Positions 39,577-52,639 of a stretch of DNA of 64,000 nt are shown here, in pieces (within the stretch, counting starts at the first letter, position 1; each line of letters starts with the position of its first letter). The translations under genes and the position numbers were made by a program. The DNA is from Stercorarius parasiticus (Eukaryota; Chordata; Aves; Charadriiformes; Stercorariidae). The notes beneath the pieces were generated by a model. It was not told the origin of the DNA. It saw only the letters and a program-made list of their open reading frames with translations, and searched no databases. The DNA lies in NCBI GenBank assembly GCA_013396915.1, contig VWZL01001969.1, positions 682,001-746,000 on the forward strand, read 5' to 3'.

Positions 39577-41235
39577 GTAAATGAAAACATTTTTCATTCC
39601 TGCCACTTGCAGTCATATAGGTTCTTTTAAGCTTCCCTTTCCAGAAGTAACTTCAGAGTGGAAATACCAAATATGTCTAAAAGGTTTGTGTTTTATACTT
39701 GTGCCTCTTTTCAAGAAGTGTTTCACTGTTTGAAATTACTGTTACAATGGGTATTTGCTTTACAAATAGTTTTACGTACTTCCCATGAGTCAACCTTTGA
39801 GTACGTTTTCTAACCTCTTTAATTTTGGATAAAATAGAGACTACGTAGAAGTTTCTAAAAGGAGAAACTGTGAATTTGCTGCAAGCTGATGACACTGAAG
39901 TGTTTTACATAGTTGTAGAAAACAACAATTGTACATCATCTTTGTCCAAAATTGAGACTTTCAATGGTGCATTTCTGTTTTGGATTTGAGTAGACTTGAA
40001 GTTGACTTTGGATTGGGTCAGTTTAGATCTCCGGTAATGCGTTCAGTATAAAGACCGTGAGATTCTTGAAGTGAAAAGTTCTGTTTTATCTGATTTAATT
40101 TATTTTTTTTTTAAATTACCTCAACTAGTTAAGATAAAGCCAAAAGTTATAAACACAGCAATGGGTTTCGCCTCCTGCCTTGTTCTTACTGGAGCCAGTC
40201 CTGGCGCAATCATGTTTCTACCCTATCGTAGCCTGGCTGGCTGCAGCTCAGCTCCTTGCTTGAGGTTCTCAATCCTCACGTCTAGGCTCCATGTTGCAGC
40301 TCTAATGTCTGTCACATACTACACTCCTTGGGTAGGCTCACCCTCTGTCAAGGAGCAAGCCCTCTCTTTCAAGCAGCCCTCCAGTCTGTTTTATTAAAGA
40401 AACATAACAAGTGAGAATACATAAACTCAAGAACAAACAGAAGCTGTACTGTCCTGCACAGGCAGTTTTGATGGGATGCTCTGGGGCTTATTCTTTACTT
40501 CTAAAAGTCCTTTGAGGTTGCTCTGTAAAAGATATGATGATTTCATTTTAATATGTCCAGTTCAGTTCTGGGAGCTGCAAGAGATTAGAACAAAATGGTT
40601 TTTTGAATGTTCTTCTTTATAAAGAGTGAGGGGAAAAGGTTTTTGGTGTTTGGGAGTTGTTATATTTGACAACCGTATGTATCACAGCCCAGGTATGTAG
40701 CAAAGTGTTTGGAACTCAACTTCTGTGCTTCATTAGAAAGGCAAGCATGGATTTCAAGGAACTACAGAGAAAGCTCTCTCCGTTGGCAAGGGAGAGGAGA
40801 GGTTCAGAAAGCATCCTGTTACTCTTATGCAGTCTTCCCAAATTCTTAATGTTCACAACAGTATACCCTTCCTTAACTACACTGTCTTACATAAGCAAGT
40901 ATATCCTACTTGAGAATATATGTGGTTATTCAATCAAAATGAGTTAACAACTTTCTGTGCAGAATTACAGATTATTTTGTCAATAATGCCGATTTTGGGT
41001 GTTTGTTTAATTACTGATCTGGTGGCAGATAATAGTTCAAAACAATGCAGTAACATTCTTATAATTGCTGTTCTAGAGATCCATTGCAAAATTAAATTAT
41101 TGGGGTGGGAGTAATGGATTTTTTTTGTTGATTTTTTTGGCCATAGTTGGAGTTTAATAGAAAGAAAAAATGCTGTGAGATATAATAGTTGCATGTTTAA
41201 TGTTGATAACTCTAACACATGACTTTCCTTTCCAG
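39577..41235 (+). other. MGAT5: MGAT5 intron 6 (1.7 kb)
   Basis: Phase 0, ending in ACTTTCCTTTCCAG. A GC-richer segment at about 40160-40480 has LTR-like features on the minus strand and is listed separately. Otherwise nothing is recognised. Confidence 0.85.
40162..40480 (-). mobile_element. Possible LTR fragment (tentative)
   Basis: This segment is distinctly more GC-rich than its surroundings. Read on the minus strand, it has an AATAAA signal (40390-40395) followed by a GC-rich, CTTGAAAGAGAGGGCTTGC-like stretch ending ..GAAACCCA. That layout resembles the R-U5 part of a retroviral LTR. I could not identify the family or a target-site duplication, and both ends are uncertain. It may simply be unique sequence. 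Confidence 0.25.
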
Positions 41236-41405
41236 ATTCTTGTTCATCTGGGGCTTTTGACAAAAGAATCTGGATTCAAAATTGCAGAAAATGCGTTTAG
41301 CGGCGGCCCACTTGGTGAATTAGTCCAGTGGAGTGATTTAATTACATCTCTCTACTTACTGGGCCATGACATCAGGATTTCAGCTTCACTGGCAGAGCTC
41401 AAGGA
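41236..41405 (+). CDS. MGAT5: MGAT5 coding exon 7: catalytic domain with the Glu297 general base (residues 270-326)
   Basis: Fifty-six codons plus two bases encode ILVHLGLLTKESGFKIAE, then SGGPLGELVQWSDLITSLYL and GHDIRISASLAELK. This is a Rossmann-like beta-alpha unit that is nearly invariant in the family. Glu297, within GGPLGELVQW, aligns with the residue proposed as catalytic base in human GnT-V. The donor falls inside a codon: the exon ends in GA at 41405 and the next exon supplies G to make Glu326. Reading through instead would place a TAA one codon later. The acceptor CCTTTCCAG is strong and the donor is GTAAGG. Confidence 0.96.
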
Positions 41406-42294
41406 GTAAGGAGATTACTTTCACTTTTGAAACTGGAATAAAAAAAATGAATTGTAAACTCTTGAAGCTTCTATTAACAGTATATAATTTCTTGAAGTGT
41501 AAAATGAAAGTGATAGTTCACTCAAACAGACGATAAGATTATTTTCATGAGCTAAGTATACGTGCTATGAAAAGGATAATGTGTTTTCATTGTAGCTTCA
41601 GGCTCCTGAGACTTCATAAATGAATGTTGTAAAATTCAAACTAAGCAGCTTATTCTTTAACATTCCAGGTGCTTTAACCAGCTGCAATAGGAAATGTTAG
41701 AGACTATGTCCTCTTCTTCAGTTTCTGCTATTCTTCACTCAGTATCTCATTTTAAAATGAAGGTTTAAATCCTTTAAACATGTTACTTTTGATGTAGTTA
41801 ATTGCTTATATTAGGTCAAATTGCTGCCTCACTCATCTTTGTCTTGCGTTGCCATACTAGTTCAGCATTAGGCATAAAACACCAATTTTAAGCTTGAGCA
41901 CATACACTTTTTCTGTAGCTTTCATTTTTTTATAACAAACATGACAGCATCATTTCATAGAGGGCTCTTATATTATAAAGCTGTCAATAGAAGTCAGAAA
42001 TTATTTCAAATAATTTCAGAGCACACTGTTTTTAAACATTCCAGCCATATTACTCTATTGTCTAAACTAGATGAGGTTTTTAGTGAATATTAGCTCTTTA
42101 CTGATGTATAAACAGTTCTTTAATAAATGCTGAGCATCTTCAGCACTTGAGTGTTCTCACGTGGTTCCTGATTTGGAAAAGATAAGAGTAAGGCTTTTTG
42201 TAAAGGGGAATACTTGGTATAAATAGTATTACAGCATCTATTCAAGGTATTTGGAAAGTAATGTTTTTTCCATATTCCTTCTTTCTTTGTTTAG
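41406..42294 (+). other. MGAT5: MGAT5 intron 7 (0.9 kb)
   Basis: Phase 2 intron, AT-rich, from GTAAGG to TTCTTTCTTTGTTTAG. No other feature is seen. Confidence 0.85.
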
Positions 42295-42429
42295 GATTAT
42301 GAAGAAAGTTGTTGGTAACAGATCTGGCTGCCCCACCCAGGGGGATAAAGTTGTAGAACTCATTTACATTGATATTGTGGGACTCACTCAGTTTAAGAAA
42401 ACCCTTGGTCCATCATGGGTGCATTACCA
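42295..42429 (+). CDS. MGAT5: MGAT5 coding exon 8 (residues 326-371)
   Basis: The first G completes Glu326. The exon then encodes IMKKVVGNRSGCPTQGDKVV, ELIYIDIVGLTQFKKTLGPS and WVHY, and ends with the first two bases of Gln371 before GTAAGT. It carries the N-glycosylation sequon at Asn334 (NRS) and Cys338, which in human pairs with Cys172. The YIDIVGL strand and the LGPSWVHYQ segment are family hallmarks. It is 135 nt with phase 2 on both sides, so it could be skipped in frame, although that would remove core fold. Confidence 0.95.
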
Positions 42430-43859
42430 GTAAGTGTAACATGGATTTGACCTCTTAACTGCTTTGTTAAAGAGCTTTTGTTGAATAACACATGTCAAAA
42501 TACTGAGGTAGGTACATCCATGTGAATTTGAATTTAAAAGTAAAAATGTGGTTCTCGTTTGTCTTTCACTCTTAGGAATAAAAGGGCTATTACCTGTTTG
42601 TTGCATACCATCTTTATCTCACACAGCAAGTTTGGGATTCAAATGTTTTTAATATTAGTGAATTATATTATCTTGTTGAGTCATCATCTTTGCCTTTCTT
42701 TCATTGCCTTCTTTACATTTCCCCCCATCCCCACACTTTGTTCTGTAAGTTAGTAGATGAGTTGAGAGATTATTGGATTTTGTTGTTTAGTTGGAATACC
42801 AAAGGCATGTTTTGTTTGTTAGTGTTTGTAGCCATACTGGATTGATGATTGTGGAGATTTATCTATTTTAATTCTATTACCCAACAACCACAATGCAATT
42901 TTTTCTATTCCATCCCATAAAATGCTGGGCAGAGAGTTGTCTTCAGGGATAGGTCTAAAGAATGAATCTGGTAACTGTAGTTGTTGTTACTTCTGTAATC
43001 TATAAACATCTTTCCATTAGAAATGGAAGATGGCAGCGACAAGAAATTACTTTATACAGCCTTCTTAGTGTCTGCAGTTTTAGAACCGCATTTCTTTTTG
43101 TCAATAACTTCAAATCAGCAAGCCTCCCATGTGTTGTACATAGCAGCATGAAATAAAACCAAATCTAAATTACTGACTTTGATTTTTCTATACCTAATCG
43201 AATTAGCTGTGTTTCGTGATCCGTAAAGTTCAGTAAATCCTACTTGAAGGAAGGTATTGAAAGGCATTCAATGCAGGCAGAAAAATTGTTTTCTTTCTAC
43301 CTCAGGATCTTCTAGAGCATTGGATCTTTTCAGTGTAATTTGAAATGAGAGTACTGTGATCAATGTTGCAGATTAGATTACTCTTAATCTCTTTTTTGAA
43401 GCAGAGGAGTAAATGGATATTCTGGTTTTTAGGAGCCTGCTAATGAAGATAATCCCATTTTCCACTGAGCTACAGTTGGTTGTCTGCCTGCCAGATGTAA
43501 TTGTCACTAGGCAATCATGTACAGTATTGTGGTCAGGATATAAAACCATACTTATAAATTTAAAATGTTTCTTCCCTTTGCTTTCAGTTTCCCACTTAGT
43601 ATATTCTGTAATGAAGATACGGAAATACACCGTGACATTCAGATTATTAGATTAGCTCTTCAATTTTTCTTGCTTATTTCATGAATCATTAAATCATAAA
43701 TTGTTAATCTGTTTTTCATTGATTCCTAATTTGTCATAATGACTGACTTTTTCTGGTTTAGGAGAGCAGAATTAAAATTAACTCTAAATAAATACCTTAG
43801 GATAGTATAGGAGTTTTGGTTAGGCTTTTGAAGAAGAAAAAAATTACTTAATGCCTCTC

Positions 43860-44440
43860 TTCTGCAACACTGGATTTCGTGGGATGGAAGGGGACCTCAT
43901 CTAGTCCATACCCTTGCTGAAAAGTAGATTGGATGTATTTGTCCTTCTTGACAGATTTTTGCTTAGTCTTTTACTGGACACTCCAAAAGATGCCCCAGCC
44001 ATTATTTGATATTGTTACAGTTCTCTTTAAAATGTTTTTCTTGGCCCAATTTCTTGCATCCTGCCCATTACTGCTTATTCTGTTATGGTTCTGGGGAATA
44101 AAGTACTTCCTTCCCCTCTCTGCCAGCTTCTAGAACATTTTATATACTGATTTTCCTTCAGTTTGCTTTTCTTCAAAAGAAATTTAGAGGTTTGGATCAT
44201 TCTTTATAATTCAGGTTTTATAGATCTTTCATCAAGCTTATTGCATTTGTTGGGAATATCTCTAATAAGTTCTTCAAGTTCAATGTACAAAATGGGGTCC
44301 AGAGTCTAGCAGAGACTACCAGAATTGATTAGAGTAGAATAATTAATTCATAGCTTCATGCAGACTATGTCCTATTTGAGGATCCTCTTGCAATCTTTTT
44401 TTTTTCTTTCAGCATCATGAGTTACCTCATCAGTTTTATT
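43860..44440 (-). mobile_element. Ancient CR1/L3-type LINE remnant
   Basis: The + strand shows the diverged complement of a CR1 3' region: a GGATGGAAGGGGACCTCATC block near 43880, then TTGCATCCTGCCCATTACTG near 44055. Further on there is a GGGTCCAGAGTCTAGCAGAG stretch (near 44295) and AGCATCATGAGTTACCTCAT near 44412. The order fits old CR1 consensus sequences as I remember them, but with many substitutions and gaps. Ends are approximate. No frame survives. Confidence 0.55.
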
Positions 44441-47400
44441 ATCAAAATATTTTTAAGTTAAAACTAATTTAAAGTCCAGTGTAAGAGCATAATTACACAT
44501 TTTTGTTTAATTCATTCCAGTAAAATAAACATTATCACAAATAAAGCTGTCTTACAACCCTTGTTCTTTACAAACTTCACTTTCTCACTCAGTTGTATTT
44601 ATTGTCAGTAGGAATAATTCTTTGTCTTGAAAGAAGTGTTTTGCTTTATGCTATATATTTTTTCAGCAGACATGCTGGTCAGCTCGGTCTGGTTTATGCA
44701 GACCAGACTCAAATACAAATAAAAACTTGCGTAGTCACTTCAGATCGGAATAGAGTGGTAGAATACATTTATGCCTTCAGAACAATCTCTTGGTAAGAGT
44801 GTCCTTTATCATCTTTGTGAGTGAACCTGGCCCCTGAGGACATTTTTGGTAATTGCAAATCGGGTTTCTAGAACTGCTAGCTCAAAAGAATGGCCCTGCT
44901 GCTCTGAGGGGTGAGTGTTTCTGAACAACTCAAATACTGTTTTGTACGTCTGAGATCTCTAGCATCAATGACTTTTGGTAGTTCATGCTTTACCTGTGCT
45001 ATAATTGGTGCTGTAAATAGCCACGAGTACAGCAAAACAGATCTCATTTTTGAGTGCACCTTATTCAGGCAGAAGAATGCCTGAAAGTGCTGTATTTTTC
45101 AGTTCTGAAGTCTGAATATTTGAATGCAGTTTATGTGCAACGAAGCAACATAAAAATTAGTAGCTTAATATAGTTTGAGGAGTGCAGCTCGTTGCCTTTC
45201 TTAGCACCCGCATCCTCCATACAGCGCATAAGAATCTGGTATTTTTTTCATTTTTCTACAGTCTCTCTAGCAATGACTCATTCCCATATGCCAGAAATCC
45301 AACTGGCTTTATCCTTGAAATAAATTAACACGACAGCTATCCTGAAAAATGAGCAACATTCCTGCTTCTTACATGCTCTCTAGAATACATCTGTTTTAGG
45401 AGGCTTATTTTCTGACTAAGTTTTTACATTTTAAATGCAAGTACTGAGTGGCCTGAAAGTTAATGTGTGCATCTGCAAGAGTTTCTCTAGGTAGATATGA
45501 GCTGTTCATCGCCTGAGCTGGCCGGACATGAGCCAAAACAGTCTGGAATCTGTGTATCTGTGCTGGCACGTTGCTGTGCTTCAGCTCAGTGCACCTACAG
45601 AGTTTCCAAACCAGAACTGGTTGGGTTTTGACCAGCTTGTTCCCAGGAAGATGTCTGCAACCACTGGCATATGTGTACCCTTTATTTAGCAGTTTATGCT
45701 GGCCTGTAGACACTGGTTGCTGACAGTGATGGGTGCTGCTGGACAGCATTGCTTGTGTAGACAAAGATGAAGTATATGTCAGTAGAGTAATATTATAACC
45801 TCAATTATGCCCAATATTTAAGGCAAAACAGGCGCTTTAAAGTCTTAATCCTGGGTTACTTTTGTCTAAATCGTCACTTCTAATATCTTAGAAAACTTTA
45901 ATATGGATGTTTCTGTAAGTAGTTTGCTATCCACCAATCCTCTTTTTAATTAGTCATTGAATAGACTAATCAGTCTGACACCAATTCCATGGCTTGTGGT
46001 ACTTCTCTGCAACTTCCTGCTAAAGCTAGGTGACACTTTCAGGAGGAGAAAACAGAGTGAATAATTAAAGTTGAAATCACACTAAATTAATATTTTTATT
46101 TAAAATATATCCCTCCTTTAAAAGAAAATACTGTTTTGATATTTTCAATATAATTGGTTCAGTTTAGATATGCTAAAACATTATATGTAAGATCAAAATG
46201 TTGTTCTAAAATAGTTCAATTGAAAGAAATTTAAATCGCAAAGTGAAACAAATGGAGAGTATTTGATTCTCTCATACCATTTCTGCACACACTTGCACTT
46301 TCTGCTGTGATCTTTTTCTCTTTTCCAACTTACTTCATGCCCGAATCCTATAACTATTTTTTGTTTTCCCTGCTTCCTGGTTTAGCTTAGTTTCCGTTGC
46401 ATCACATTTCCTGTCCTACTGCTTCAGAGACCCTGAGCATTGGACATAGTTACACATATCCCTCTCAACAATGGGTGCTACATACCTTACGTCTGAATCC
46501 AGGAAAAAGAGAAGAAACAAAGCCCTTTGAACGGATCGCATGCGCTGCAGTGCTCCTTACATATATAATTTGCCAAACTCCAGTAATGTTGCAGTTTTTC
46601 AGTAGCTTTCACTCATTTTTCATTCCCCTGTACTCAAGTACCTGCCCAAAAGCTGTATATTTGATAAAGATTTTGTTTTAAGGCCTGCCAAGAAATAAGA
46701 GGGCTTTTATTACTGAATGATTCATCAGTGCAGAAGTTGTTTTGGTCCTGCTGGAGTGTTTTGTATGATGCAGAGATAATTGCCACTGTTGTAAAATATT
46801 TTCATTGAGAACAGTTGACATAAAACACTGCACAGAAACTGATCTGTCAGCTTTGTTGTTTGGTGAATCATAATGTGTTGTGTATTTTGACTTTCTTTTT
46901 GCTTGAAAGATCTCTGTGAAGATTAAAATACAAATAAATTTGCTCTGTTTGTACTTCCAAATACAAAGGTGTCATTTCATATGAGAGTTTAAAAGTTGCT
47001 AGGGTTTTTTCTGTTTCCCAATTTAATGGGTACTTTAGAGAAAGGAGCAACATATAAGAAATATGTAAATGTATTTTTAGGACTAAATTCTTTCATCTTT
47101 TAAAGATGAAAATTAGTTGGAGCTAAGTTATTTTGCCTTTTGGGGGCTAAATTCTTTCACGTTTTCAAGCCAAAATCCTAGTGTTTTACTGAACAGAACA
47201 TATATGAACTTGGAGCATGGGAGATGTTGAAGACTGGGAAATATAGCCATTTTTAATAGTAACTTTTGCAGCTACCCTTCTCTGCCACCCGTGAGGTTGT
47301 GCCTCTTCCTTAGCACGTACAAGCCCAGTGCTATGATGGGCAGTGATAAGAGTTCATGTCTGTATAACGTAGTGGCACATGATGTAGGAACACGTCCTGT

Positions 47401-48370
47401 GTAAGTCTTTTCTGAAAATGTTGTTTGTGGAGGGCTGAAGAATGGTGTTGGGTCAGCAGCTGTGGAGCCTTATAACCCAGTTCATTTGGAGTAGAGCAAT
47501 GGTTGGTATGACAGCCAGAAAGCTCCTGTCCAAGCCATACCAAAGGTTTGGCAGGCTGCATTTTGGAAACATAACTTCTAGAATCCATGTACTAGAATGT
47601 GTGCTGCCTTCTGCATACTGAGACTTTTTATGCCTCTTGTGTAGTATGGCCCTTTTTTGAAAGGAGCCACTCATAAATGAAATAGTTTTTTTCCCAAGGA
47701 ATTAATAGGAGTTTAAATAAAGGAGTGAGTGTGATTCTGACATCCCAGACCCTGTGTAATCCAATGCCAAGGTTTCTTTCGGTTGTAGACTGGTGTTGCA
47801 GACATTTGACTTTTACATTGCTTCTTCAGAAGTCTGTGACAAAATGTTTCATAAACAAATAAATGGTCTATCTGACTGCAAGCATTCAGCAAATTAACTG
47901 TCTTCAGTGCTCCAGTAGGCCTAATTGACCCAAAAGTCAGAACCTGGAGACTAAATACAATTGTCTAAAGACAAAGTGCTATTCTGCTCTGATCTTTTTG
48001 GCATGTGGCCCTTGGCTGTTGCCTTTGATTTTGTGGTAATAGGTGAGAACATTAGAAAATAGATGAAGAATCCTCTCTTCTTCTGCCTGAATTCTGCTTC
48101 AGAGCCCCAGGAATGTAGGTGACCACAGTAGCATTCCCAGAAACTCTAGTTGGACGTTAAAGCATAACTTCATTATGTAAGAACAAAGAAACCCAAAATA
48201 AGCTTCAGGGTTGCTATGTGAATGTCTGATATATCCTTGAATTTGCTGATCGTAGTGTCTTTGTGAATGTAATATGAACAGAAATGTCTGAAATTAAAAT
48301 GTACCTTCAGTTTATAAATCATCCACAGTTGCAAACAAAAACAAAGCGCATCTTCTTAATTATCGTAACT

Positions 48371-48417
48371 ATGTATATATACACACACATGCTTATATAT
48401 ACATATGCATGTGTACC
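48371..48417. repeat. TA/CA microsatellite
   Basis: Mixed TATATACACACACA and TATATATACATATGCATG runs just upstream of the exon 9 acceptor. Confidence 0.8.
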
Positions 48418-48445
48418 TACAGTAAATTATTTATTTTTCTTTTAG

Positions 48446-48579
48446 GTGTATGCTAAGGGTTCTGGATTCCTTTGGAACTGAACCAGAGTTTAACCATGCC
48501 CATTATGCCCAGTCTAAAGGCCACAAGACACCATGGGGAAAGTGGAACCTTAATCCACAGCAGTTTTATACAATGTTCC
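48446..48579 (+). CDS. MGAT5: MGAT5 coding exon 9 (residues 371-416)
   Basis: The first G completes Gln371. The exon encodes CMLRVLDSFGTEPEFNHAHY, then AQSKGHKTPWGKWNLNPQQF and YTMF, and ends with the first base of Pro416 before GTAAGT. It contains Cys372 (paired with a C-terminal cysteine near 626 in human) and the GTEPEFNHA..KGHKTPWGKW block diagnostic of GT18. Residue 394 is His where human has Asn. The acceptor is strong and the intron that follows is phase 1. Confidence 0.96.
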
Positions 48580-49278
48580 GTAAGTATCCTGTGTTTATAA
48601 ATATTTCAGAGCTTTAAAAAGGAATGTTGTCATTGAGAACAATTTTTGTATTATGAAAGACAAGTTCATGGTTTAATAAAATGTAGCTGCTAAGTGGGCA
48701 GAATCGTAAGTGTCAATAAGTGTCTGTAGTCTGTGCAAAAGCTCTGTCATGCTTCGATCCAGCAACTAGAAAATAACAATATCAGCTGAATATAAATAAT
48801 GGTAGGGAACTTTATTCGCAGGGTACCTGTGGAAAGTTGTGATTGGCTTTTCTTTCAAGTGTCAGTGAGTTTGCTTTTGTTAGTTTTGCACTCTCAAATC
48901 CTGCTATGGAGCCATGTGTTTTTGAGGAACTTGCTAGATTGCATTTTTATAAACCGCACTCTTGCATTTCATCATGTTAAACTGAAGTTTAACTATGTTG
49001 TTGTATTTCTGCTTTTTTCCCCTCAACAACTGAGCAGCGCAATTCCTTCGCTAATTTTTGCACTCAAGATTAATAACTGAAACTCCACAAAAATAATTTT
49101 TTGTCTCTACTTTTTTGTGGATTTCTCAAATTTTTCAGCTAGGTGGCTTTCATGTTGTGAGCATCCATCCTGAGGTGAACTGATTCACATTTATTTGCCA
49201 GCACTATACAAAGCTATTGAAAAACAAGTAGTAGTTTTCAGCATTGATGTAGATCTTTGAAGGGCTGTTAAATATCTT

Positions 49279-49294
49279 AAAAAAAAAAAAAAAA
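49279..49294. repeat. Poly-A tract, 16 bases
   Basis: Uninterrupted A run in intron 9, followed by an A-rich, C-interrupted stretch to about 49325. Confidence 0.8.
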
Positions 49295-52004
49295 CAACAC
49301 TAAAAAAGAAACAGAACACAAAACAATATACATTGTGTATAAATTGGGTCAGATTAAATGATTACTGTGGCCTGCCCTAATAGGTCTTTGACTTTAGTCA
49401 AGTCTTTGACTTTATGGCACTAGGTTCTAGCATTAAAGGATCTTTCTCGTGCATGTTGTAGTGGTAGTTCAACAGTGGTTGTTATCTCTGAAAGGTGCAG
49501 AAAGCTTCACTGCTGCCAGCTGGCTTGAGGGTAAGTGAGACTTAGGGAAGAAGAAAGTGCATGCTGTTGTGTGCAGCAACTTCTCAGCCCAAGTCTGTAA
49601 AGAAACACTTGGTAGTGACCAGCCTGACCTCCAAAGTTTGATGGTGGTCCCTGTCTTGAGACCAAGGCCAGAGCATACACAGTTCTCTCTCACCAGACTT
49701 CATAGTCAAGTCTTTCAAACTTTTCTGCATTTCGTAGCAGAATTATACATGCTGCTGTCTGCTTGACATGCTTTTCATTTCAGTTGCCCTGTAAAATTCT
49801 TGAGAGGGGCCTATTTTGTCTGTCAACATTTGCTGTGCAAGTTTTTCCAGATACATATAAGTGAAGGTTGTTCAAAGATAAAAGACGGCATTCACAGTTG
49901 TTTCAAAGCAAGTAACAAAACATGGGGGGTGGGAAATGTGACTTGGAAGTGGTTGCAGAGTTTGTGTCTGGACATGAGTTAGCAGAGCTTGTTCTGTACC
50001 CACAAGATTTGCTAATATTTATTGGTTTATGTCCTAAATGGAAAAGGAGCTGAAAGCTCAATTCTGCTGTATTTAAGTAGTCCAGCTGTTGGGAAATTTG
50101 TGTGTAAGGTCCTGTTCAAGATAGGACCAAGGGTGATGATGCACTTGGAAAATAGTTGCTTGAATACTTGTGGTACAGCTGCGTGTGGTGTGTGCACTCC
50201 TCAGTCCCACTCCATGAAATGCAGAAGAAAGTAGATCTTCTCTATAGAGAAGGTCTCTGTCGTGGCCGTATAGACTACTGTTACAGTCTCTTGTTCAGAG
50301 CAAATCACTTCATAATGAATTTTCAGAATGGTATGACTATATTGGAATTTCAATAAATAACCGTTCCCAATTTTTACTACTGCAAATGACTGTGGGTTTT
50401 TCTTTGCAGGAAAAGTGGTAAATAGATTGCAAGCAAACTCATTCTGAGGCATGAGTGATTCCAGAGCTAGAGATTATTCAGGGATTTTGCTTCTTTTTGC
50501 ACTAGGTGCAGAAGAGTCATCATGTTTTGTGACATTTAAAGTTAATTTTTGTTTTTTCTTCTCTGCTGCAGAACTGCACCATCTTTATAGGCTTGTGATT
50601 AAAAGTGCGTGTTACGCATCAGTAAAGATTTTATGACAGATTGGAACACTGGACAGCTTCCCAAGATCCCCAGACTCTATTATGTTTTGAGAACTCTGAT
50701 TATAAGGGCAGAAAATTATTGCTGAGCAACAAGCAGGCCATATTCAAACCTGTGGCATATTACCAAATGCTTGACTTCTGTGAGCCTTCCAGAACCACGA
50801 GGGGTTTTTTTCGCCTTTTAAGGGTTTTTTTTATTTGAAGTCCTTTATGCAAAATAAAAGCACTGGTACTTTTAAAGCTGCATGATCTCGCAGAAAAATC
50901 CATCTGACTGCTTCCCGTCAGTGATGTTTGAGGCACTGAATTCCACCAGTTCTAAGTGCTAACTTTAACAAAGGTTTATTTTTCTTTTGAGTGTGTACTG
51001 CCTTGCTTCTGCTTTGAATGCAATCTCTCATCCAAAAATATGAAAAGATGGAAAAATGCCCCTTTTCAGGCATATTTGCAGTGTGCCATTTGCTATGCTA
51101 AATTCTAAAAAGTCCTTGGGTCTAAGTGAGTGCCGAGCTGTTGCTGAGGCATTTTTTTGTGAAAAAGAGTAATTGTCATTTGAAAGACTAAATGTAATGG
51201 CAGAGGGAAGTGTACACTGTGTATGGTTTCTCTGTTCTCCTGCATTATCCAGTTGGCTGATTTTCAGGAATCAAAAAGCAAAACCTCATAATTGCAATAG
51301 AGTTTTATTTTTTTTATAACTCTGACTATAGGTTTAGCATTGCATGTATCGTAAGTGCCTGGGGCATTGTCCTTGGGGTTTTGTTTGTTTGGGGGTTTAT
51401 TAACTTTGCAGAGTGTGCTTACTAAGAAGTTGGCAGCCTGTGTGTGCAAGAATTTAAAAGTGAGGATTATAGAGGAGTTTCTAGTGTTTATTGCAGCCTA
51501 TTTCTATGTAAACTTGTGAGGTTATGACACATTTTAGAGAGGCGCAAAAATCTGACATGTTGGAGTGATTTTTATATAGTAGGGATGGATTTTTACCTGA
51601 AGCTTTGAATATTGGAGTCCATCCCTGGAATTATACAGCCTGTCTATAAAAAGAGAAACAAAAAACCCATAAACAAACAAAACAAGTAAAAAATGTTGTT
51701 TTAATGAGCCTATAGGTCTGTGTCTTTATAGGAGCAGAACAGTGGCTAGTATTACTGGATGTCACTGCTGGAAAAAGGCCAACAGAGGCTAAAAGTAATA
51801 CAGAAAACTACGACTAAATTGCATATCCTTTGCATGCACTTTTTTTGTCTGGGTGCTGGATTAACAACAATTTTGCCAATTTCAGTTGTCACCTTTGAGT
51901 GTTTTCAGATAGATATATCTGAGTGAATTAGCAGTGAAATTTGTATTTGGATCTGCGTAGTGTGACTCTGTAGGATAGTAATTAGCATGGATACATAATA
52001 TGCA

Positions 52005-52057
52005 GTGAGTTGGATGGCTGGTCGTTGCCCTTCCAATATAGGAGGTGAACCCAAGAA
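52005..52057 (+). repeat. 53-bp dispersed repeat, copy A
   Basis: About 85% identical over 53 bp to 53099-53151. The core TTCCAATATAGGA is unchanged. The family is not recognised. Confidence 0.7.
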
Positions 52058-52505
52058 ATTTACTAGAATTTATTTATGACATTGAGCAACATACAGCTCT
52101 GTTAACAAGCACAAATCCAGGTTTTTTTCAAATTGTTGGCATTGCGTCTCTGAGATTGTCAAGCTGGATTCTCTTATCTCTGGTTCTCTTATCTCTAATA
52201 ATAAAATAAAGCTCAGCTCACAAAAAATCATTATCGTTGGCCTCAGTCCAGCTAAAGAATTTTTATTGTCAGGAACAAGCCATAAAAGAACTGCTTACTT
52301 CAGTAGACATATGCAGCAGGACTTAAAATGAGTAAGAACTATTCTCAATAATAAGCAAGCAAACATATCTCTCATCAGTCTGAATGTGAAGGAAAGTGAC
52401 CTGTTGACTAATTTGCTCCTTATACCTACTTTTCTGACAACATTCATGCTTTTGTACCATTAACTGATACTTTAAAAGGTTTTGAATATGCTTCATTTCT
52501 TACAG

Positions 52506-52639
52506 CTCACACTCCGGATAACAGCTTCCTTGGATTTGTGGTAGAGCAGCATCTGAATTCCAGTGACATTAAACACATTAACGACATCAAAAGGCAGAAT
52601 CAGTCTCTCGTTTATGGCAAAGTAGATAATTTCTGGAAG
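52506..52639 (+). CDS. MGAT5: MGAT5 coding exon 10 (residues 416-460), last exon in the window
   Basis: The first CT completes Pro416. The exon then gives 44 whole codons: HTPDNSFLGFVVEQHLNSSD, IKHINDIKRQNQSLVYGKVD, NFWK. It has sequons at Asn433 (NSS) and Asn447 (NQS), both at the human positions. PDNSFLGFVVEQ lies at the start of the second Rossmann-like half that binds UDP-GlcNAc. It ends at 52639 before GTGAGT, phase 0. The next exon should begin with NKKIYLDIIHTYMEVHA or similar, and I could not find it before 64000. Confidence 0.95.

Larger units (their letters stand above)
42430..48445 (+). other. MGAT5: MGAT5 intron 8 (6.0 kb)
   Basis: Phase 2 intron ending in TTATTTTTCTTTTAG. It contains an old CR1-type LINE remnant at about 43860-44440 and a TA/CA microsatellite at 48371-48417. 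A 119-codon minus frame at 45405-45764 has no recognisable domain. Confidence 0.85.
48580..52505 (+). other. MGAT5: MGAT5 intron 9 (3.9 kb)
   Basis: Phase 1 intron from GTAAGT to CATTTCTTACAG. Contents are a 16-base A run at 49279-49294 and one copy of a 53-bp element at 52005-52057 that recurs in intron 10. No exon or RNA gene is recognised. Confidence 0.85.

Noticed and set aside
45405..45764. 119-codon open frame on the minus strand
   Set aside because: No domain or family motif, and no splice sites suggesting a larger gene.
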